DNA of 57,241 bases, from positions 1-57,241 of the forward strand of contig PWGT01000002.1 in the NCBI GenBank assembly GCA_003554535.1. The letters run 5' to 3'. Source of the stretch: Syntrophomonadaceae bacterium. Lineage in GTDB: Bacteria > Bacillota_D > Dethiobacteria > DTU022 > PWGO01. Below are positions 53,673 to 57,241 of the stretch, one piece after another. Within the stretch, counting starts at the first letter, position 1, and the number at the start of each line of letters is the position of its first letter. The notes beneath the pieces were generated by a model, which saw nothing but the letters and a program-made list of their open reading frames with translations, was not told the DNA's origin and made no database searches. The position numbers were made by a program, and so were the translations under genes.

Positions 53673-53997
53673 CCCCGGTTTCCTCCTTTACCCAATCTAA
53701 AAACTCCGGGTTGCCTCCGTCCAGAACCCAGGTAATCACACAGGGGACATCATAAGAATGATATTTATTAACAGCTGCCACCAGGTCATCAGTAAGCTCG
53801 CGCCTTGTTTTGCCCATCAGCAAAACTTCCTCTTCTGATTGAGCCTCGCCTTCCCAGTAGAAAAAAGATTTAATCTTGGGAATCACGTTCACACAAGCCA
53901 CTAACCTGTCGTTGACCAGGTTTGTAGCAAGCTTTTCTGCTTCTTCCTGAGATCCTACCGTAATATAAAACATGGACAACACTTTAACCACCTCCAA
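53662..53997 (-). CDS. cutA: CutA1-type divalent-ion tolerance protein
   Basis: 111 residues. FYITVGSQEEAEKLATNLVNDRLVACVNVIPKIKSFFYWEGEAQSEEEVLLMGKTRR and YDVPCVITWVLDGGNPEFLDWV are the CutA1 signatures. It is a small trimeric PII-like protein once linked to copper tolerance; its true role is unclear. Its place between larB (10-base gap) and larC (overlap) suggests a link to nickel or to the pincer pathway, which is inference. Confidence 0.93.
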   Translation of the reverse strand: MEVVKVLSMFYITVGSQEEAEKLATNLVNDRLVACVNVIPKIKSFFYWEGEAQSEEEVLLMGKTRRELTDDLVAAVNKYHSYDVPCVITWVLDGGNPEFLDWVKEETGGEK

Positions 53998-54006
53998 TGA
54001 AATAAT

Positions 54007-54771
54007 CTAACCCTCTAAAGATGCTCCCAGATTAATCAAAGCAGCAACATAGCCACCGCCGAATCCATTATCAATGTTTACTACAGCTACTCCAGAAGCA
54101 CATGTATTGAGCATGGTCAATAGGGGGGCCAGTCCATCAAAACTGGCTCCGTAACCTACGCTGGTAGGCACAGCAATAACCGGACATCCTGCAATACCTC
54201 CCACTACGCTGGGTAATGCACCCTCCATTCCGGCCACAGCCACAATAGCACGGGCACTTTTTATATCTTCCCAGTGATCAAAAAGGCGGTGTATTCCAGC
54301 CACACCTACATCATAAGCTTTTACTACCTGGGAACCCATTAATTCGGCTGTTAGAGCCGCTTCTTCAGCCACATTCAGGTCAGCAGTCCCGGCTGCCATT
54401 ACAACTACCTTACCTTTCTGTTCCCTCTTCCGCTGCGATTGAAAACAGGTTATAGCCCCGGCCATTTCATGATATTCCGCTTCCGGAAATTCCTTCACAA
54501 ATTCTTCAAAAACAGAATAATCAGCTCTTGTGGCCAGAACATCAGCACCATTTTGGATCAAGCGACTAGCAATTTCTACAATCTGAGGAGTGGTTTTACC
54601 CGGGCAATAAATAACCTCGGGAAACCCTTTATGTAAAGCCCGATGATGATCTACCTTGGCAAATTCCAGATCCTCATATGGAAATCCTCTCAAAGATTGG
54701 AAGGCTTCTTCTACAGAAATTTCCTGTTCTTTAACCTGCTGCAAAAGTTCTTTTACTTTTTCCCTGTCCAC
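54007..54771 (-). CDS. larB: LarB, pyridinium-3,5-biscarboxylate mononucleotide synthase
   Basis: 254 residues from a GTG start. The N-terminal DREKVKELLQQVKEQEISVEEAFQSLRGFPYEDLEFAKVDHHRALHKGFPEVIYCPGKT and C-terminal PurE-like domain (GVAGIHRLFDHWEDIKSARAIVAVAGMEGALPSVVGG, GYGASFDGLAPLLTMLNTC) match LarB. It carboxylates nicotinic acid adenine dinucleotide, the first step to the nickel-pincer nucleotide. It heads the larB-cutA-larC operon. A stretch of 12-base repeats lies 130 bases upstream. Confidence 0.94.
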   Translation of the reverse strand: MDREKVKELLQQVKEQEISVEEAFQSLRGFPYEDLEFAKVDHHRALHKGFPEVIYCPGKTTPQIVEIASRLIQNGADVLATRADYSVFEEFVKEFPEAEYHEMAGAITCFQSQRKREQKGKVVVMAAGTADLNVAEEAALTAELMGSQVVKAYDVGVAGIHRLFDHWEDIKSARAIVAVAGMEGALPSVVGGIAGCPVIAVPTSVGYGASFDGLAPLLTMLNTCASGVAVVNIDNGFGGGYVAALINLGASLEG

Positions 54772-54893
54772 TCCGGATAAAAGCCTCCTTTGTAATTATA
54801 TAATTTAATACTCTATCCTGTTAAACTTCTCAATTATCATCTTAAACATTATTAGAAATAGTTGCAATAATAGTTACAAGTTTATTTTAGATT

Positions 54894-54941
54894 GGCAAAC
54901 TATTAGGCAAACTATTAGGCAAACTATTAGGCAAACTATTA
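54894..54941. repeat. Four tandem copies of a 12-bp unit
   Basis: GGCAAACTATTA is repeated four times without a break (54894-54905, 54906-54917, 54918-54929, 54930-54941). It lies between the asnB end and the larB start. All copies are identical. It may be slippage-prone or hold binding sites. Confidence 0.92.
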
Positions 54942-54989
54942 AATAATGCTAAATCCCAAAAGCTAATAGATTTTTGGAATCCTCCCTGC

Positions 54990-56837
54990 TCATTCCTTGC
55001 CGGCAGAAACCTTAAATTTGTCAAGCCAAATAGAAAATATCAATAGAACCCAGAGCTTACGACTATGATCAGCTCTTCCCTCCAAGTAATCTTCCACCAA
55101 GCTTTGTATAAACGACCTGTGAAAATATGAATCCAGAAGAGGGTTAGCAAGGGCTTCTTTCATTTTACCACGGAGTGGACCACGCAGCCACTTCCTGGTA
55201 GGGACGGGAAACCCTTTTTTGGGCCTGTTAATCACCACCTCCGGCAAATAATCCCGAAAAGCTTCCCGAAGAATGTATTTCGTCATATTCTGGTGGATTT
55301 TATAAGCTGTGGGAATGGTGGCTGCAAACTCAAATAAGTGGTGGTCCAAAAAGGGAACCCGTAGTTCCAAAGAATTTGCCATGGTCATTTTGTCAGCCTT
55401 TAAGAGAATATCTCCTTCCATCCAAGTATGGATATCTATGTGCTGCATGGTAGTTACCTCATCATAGCCGAATCTTTCCGAAACATCGTATAATGCGTCG
55501 GTTATGGCAGCAGGTGGCATATACTGTTTTTGCTTGAGAATTTGTTCTTTTTCCAGCTCGTTAAATATCCTGGCATTGCCCACAAACCTATCCCGTAAAG
55601 GGGTAGCACCCCTTTGTAAATAATTCTTACCGGGAATTGCCCCCGGCAACAGGCGAGATCCCGCGCCCGCGGCAAATCGAAGTGGTTGGGGCAAACTGCT
55701 CACCGGGCGTAACGACTGGGGCTCCCGGTAAATCCCATAGCCTCCAAAAACTTCATCCGCTCCTTCCCCGGAAAGAACTACACTAACTTTTTGACGGGCC
55801 AAACGCGCTACAAAATATAGAGAAATGGCAGAGGGGTCAGCCACAGGATCATCCAGGTGCCAGACTAGATCCGGCAAATGGTTCCAAAATTCGTCAGAGT
55901 CTATTACATATTCATGATGGTCTGTTTCCAGTACTTTGGCATTTTCAGCGGCCTCGCCCAGTTCACTATAATCAGCATCAGCATATCCCACGCTAAAGGT
56001 AGATACTTTCCTCAATTCCCGCAACAAAGCCACAATGATACTTGAATCTACACCACCAGACAAAAAAGCACCCCAAGATTTATCACTACGTGTATGCAGT
56101 TCTACAGTTTCCTTCATTAAATTTACTAGTTCAGTTGCCATATCATCCATGGGCCTTTTTTGAGGCAAGAATCTGGCTCGCCAGTAACGTTTTAAATTAA
56201 GGATGCTGCCGTCATATGTTAACTTATAGGCAGGCGGCACTTTATAAATCCCTTTAAACATAGTTTGAGGAGCCGGCACGTACTGAAAAGTAAGATAATG
56301 GGGCAAGGCCCCGGAATTTACTTCCCTTTCATAACCAGGTATATGCAAAAGAACTTTGGCTTCAGATGCAAGAGCGAAGTGGTCCTGGAGATCCAGGTAA
56401 TAAAGAGGTTTTATTCCGAAACGATCCCGGCCACCAAAGATAATTTCCTTGTGACGATCATAGAGGCAAAAAGCGAACATTCCCCTTAGCCGTTTTATAC
56501 ACTCTTCCCCTTCTTCCTCATAAAGGTGCAGAATAACTTCCGAATCGCATTCACTTTTAAATTTGTGTCCTTTATTTAGTAGTTCCCGGCGCAGTTCACG
56601 GTAGTTATAAATTTCTCCGTTAAAAACAAGGCAGATACTTTTATCTTCATTGAGTATAGGTTGTTTGCCTTCTTCCAGGTCGATGATCTGCAAGCGTCTA
56701 AACCCCATGGAAACCGGTTCTCGGTAATATACACCCTTTTCATCAGGACCCCGGTGTTCCATTAGATCGCTCAGTTTTTCCATATCCAGAAAAGGAGAGT
56801 TGCTTTTCTTTTTCCATACTACTAAAAATCCACACAT
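54990..56837 (-). CDS. asnB: Asparagine synthase (glutamine-hydrolysing)
   Basis: 615 residues. Cys2 (MCGF) is the class II amidotransferase nucleophile; EHRGPDEKGVYY, FNGEIYNYRELRREL and FGGRDRFGIKPLYY complete this domain. The synthetase domain has GAFLSGGVDSSIIVALL, VVLSGEGADEVFGGYGIYREP and KADKMTMANSLELRVPFLDH. It makes asparagine from aspartate, glutamine and ATP; some homologues amidate other acids such as cell-wall aminosugars or peptides. It stands alone between repeats. A start just after GGCGGGAG is well supported. Confidence 0.95.
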   Translation of the reverse strand: MCGFLVVWKKKSNSPFLDMEKLSDLMEHRGPDEKGVYYREPVSMGFRRLQIIDLEEGKQPILNEDKSICLVFNGEIYNYRELRRELLNKGHKFKSECDSEVILHLYEEEGEECIKRLRGMFAFCLYDRHKEIIFGGRDRFGIKPLYYLDLQDHFALASEAKVLLHIPGYEREVNSGALPHYLTFQYVPAPQTMFKGIYKVPPAYKLTYDGSILNLKRYWRARFLPQKRPMDDMATELVNLMKETVELHTRSDKSWGAFLSGGVDSSIIVALLRELRKVSTFSVGYADADYSELGEAAENAKVLETDHHEYVIDSDEFWNHLPDLVWHLDDPVADPSAISLYFVARLARQKVSVVLSGEGADEVFGGYGIYREPQSLRPVSSLPQPLRFAAGAGSRLLPGAIPGKNYLQRGATPLRDRFVGNARIFNELEKEQILKQKQYMPPAAITDALYDVSERFGYDEVTTMQHIDIHTWMEGDILLKADKMTMANSLELRVPFLDHHLFEFAATIPTAYKIHQNMTKYILREAFRDYLPEVVINRPKKGFPVPTRKWLRGPLRGKMKEALANPLLDSYFHRSFIQSLVEDYLEGRADHSRKLWVLLIFSIWLDKFKVSAGKE

Positions 56838-56933
56838 ATATACTCCCGCCGTTTCAAAGTAATTTAAAAGATATCCTTGTAATAATATTATATTTAAAAT
56901 AGTTCTAGCAGGTTTTGCTAACTGTTGTTTTTA

Positions 56934-56952
56934 TTGTTATTCTTAATAACAA
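56934..56952. promoter_or_regulatory. Palindrome upstream of asnB
   Basis: TTGTTATT-CTT-AATAACAA is a perfect 8-base inverted repeat about 97 bases before the asnB start. A minus-strand -10 TATAAT (56887-56892) lies downstream of it but its -35 is weak, so an activator or repressor site is plausible. On the plus strand six Ts follow it, so it might act as a weak terminator instead. The remaining gap 56838-57060 shows no gene. Confidence 0.4.
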
Positions 56953-57060
56953 TTTTTTAGCAGTTAAATTCTATATCCCGAAAATTACGGAGAAAAATGC
57001 CAGGTAAATCGCAAAGAATTTATCCGCCTTTTACATTTTACCCTTTATGAAGATGCTTAA

Positions 57061-57198
57061 TTATGTTTTAAGATAAAACATTTCCGGGACGCAGGGACAG
57101 GTCCCTGGGACGCAGGGACAGGTCCCTTGTCCCACTTTTCCAGGAACAATAATTAGCTCCCTCCGCCCCATCTTTTTGCGATGCGGCACTGGAAGCAT
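57061..57198 (-). CDS. Possible 45-residue ORF over the GGGAC repeats
   Basis: ATG at 57198 with AAGGGAGGGGA nine bases upstream; stop TAA at 57061-57063. It reads a basic start (MLPVPHRKKMGRRELIIVPGK) followed by GTCPCVPGTCPCVP encoded by the repeats. No family is recognised. A good ribosome site argues for translation; the repeat-made second half suggests it may be a remnant of a mobile-element gene or chance. Confidence 0.3.
   Translation of the reverse strand: MLPVPHRKKMGRRELIIVPGKVGQGTCPCVPGTCPCVPEMFYLKT
57086..57133. repeat. Two copies of a 21-bp palindromic GGGAC repeat
   Basis: Identical 21-base units at 57086-57106 and 57107-57127, each beginning GGGACGCAGGGAC and containing AGGGAC-AG-GTCCCT, followed by TTGTCCC (to 57133). 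The palindromes can fold as hairpins. Such GGGACAGG...GTCCC repeats are often seen in Clostridia near REP-associated tyrosine transposases; none is complete here. Confidence 0.75.
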
Positions 57199-57241
57199 AT
57201 TAGTCCCCTCCCTTAACATAGCTTTTTTCGCTCCCACAAAA

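Noticed and set aside
54894..54941. CRISPR-like array
   Set aside because: The units are 12 bases with no spacers, so it is a simple tandem repeat.

Overview
The window is a gene-dense, moderately low-GC chromosomal segment that looks like an anaerobic member of the Firmicutes, class Clostridia. The reasons are an Rnf complex, a sporulation-type LonB beside LonA and ClpXP, a BadF/HgdC-type dehydratase activator, LarB/LarC nickel-pincer genes, strong AGGAGG-type ribosome binding sites, TTG/GTG starts and rho-independent terminators. No rRNA, tRNA, CRISPR array, prophage or intact insertion sequence was seen. Most genes are on the minus strand, so most operons read from high to low coordinates.

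Layout. 1-5512 (minus): cell-shape and housekeeping genes mreB, mreC, mreD (cut by the window edge), radC, maf, a HepS-I/Gx-type membrane protein, and the flavin transferase apbE. 5575-18142 (minus): a long cluster, rnfC-D-E-A-B followed at once by mrpE-F-G, mbhD-like, mbhE-like, mrpB-C-D and two more large antiporter-like subunits. 18419-22892 (minus): an extremely acidic lipoprotein, folC and valS. 23134-24390 (plus): a candidate structured RNA and a promoter-operator driving two small unknown membrane proteins. 24387-29311 (minus): a YtqA-type radical SAM protein, mnmG and nadE. 29434-34517 (minus): a glutamate synthase split into three genes, one a fusion. 35080-39417 (plus): carA-carB. 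39446-40570 (minus): a degenerate HD-GYP protein. 41090-42668 (plus): birA-bioY behind a BirA-type operator. 42710-43486 (minus): a dehydratase activator. 43561-52239 (minus): engB, lon, lonB, clpX, clpP, tig. 52437-54771 (minus): larC, cutA, larB. 54990-56837 (minus): asnB. The last 400 bases carry palindromic GGGAC repeats.

The most notable system is the Rnf plus Mrp/Mbh-type cluster. The Rnf genes normally encode a ferredoxin:NAD oxidoreductase that pumps Na+ or H+. Here rnfG is missing from its usual place, because rnfD and rnfE overlap by 4 bases. An archaeal-Mbh-style antiporter module follows within about 40 bases on the same strand. It has three large antiporter-like subunits, all keeping the glutamate and lysine of the proton channel. 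The 708-residue subunit carries six 25-residue repeats followed by one final membrane helix, which resembles the lateral helix plus anchor of complex I NuoL. ApbE, which attaches FMN to RnfD, is encoded just downstream. I infer a composite redox-driven ion-translocating complex or a tightly co-regulated pair. This is a hypothesis from gene order and protein features only.

Other links between neighbours: radical SAM YtqA next to MnmG suggests wobble-uridine tRNA modification; glutamate synthase, carAB, asnB and glutamine-dependent nadE all handle glutamine nitrogen; trigger factor, ClpXP, LonB and Lon form a protein quality-control block.
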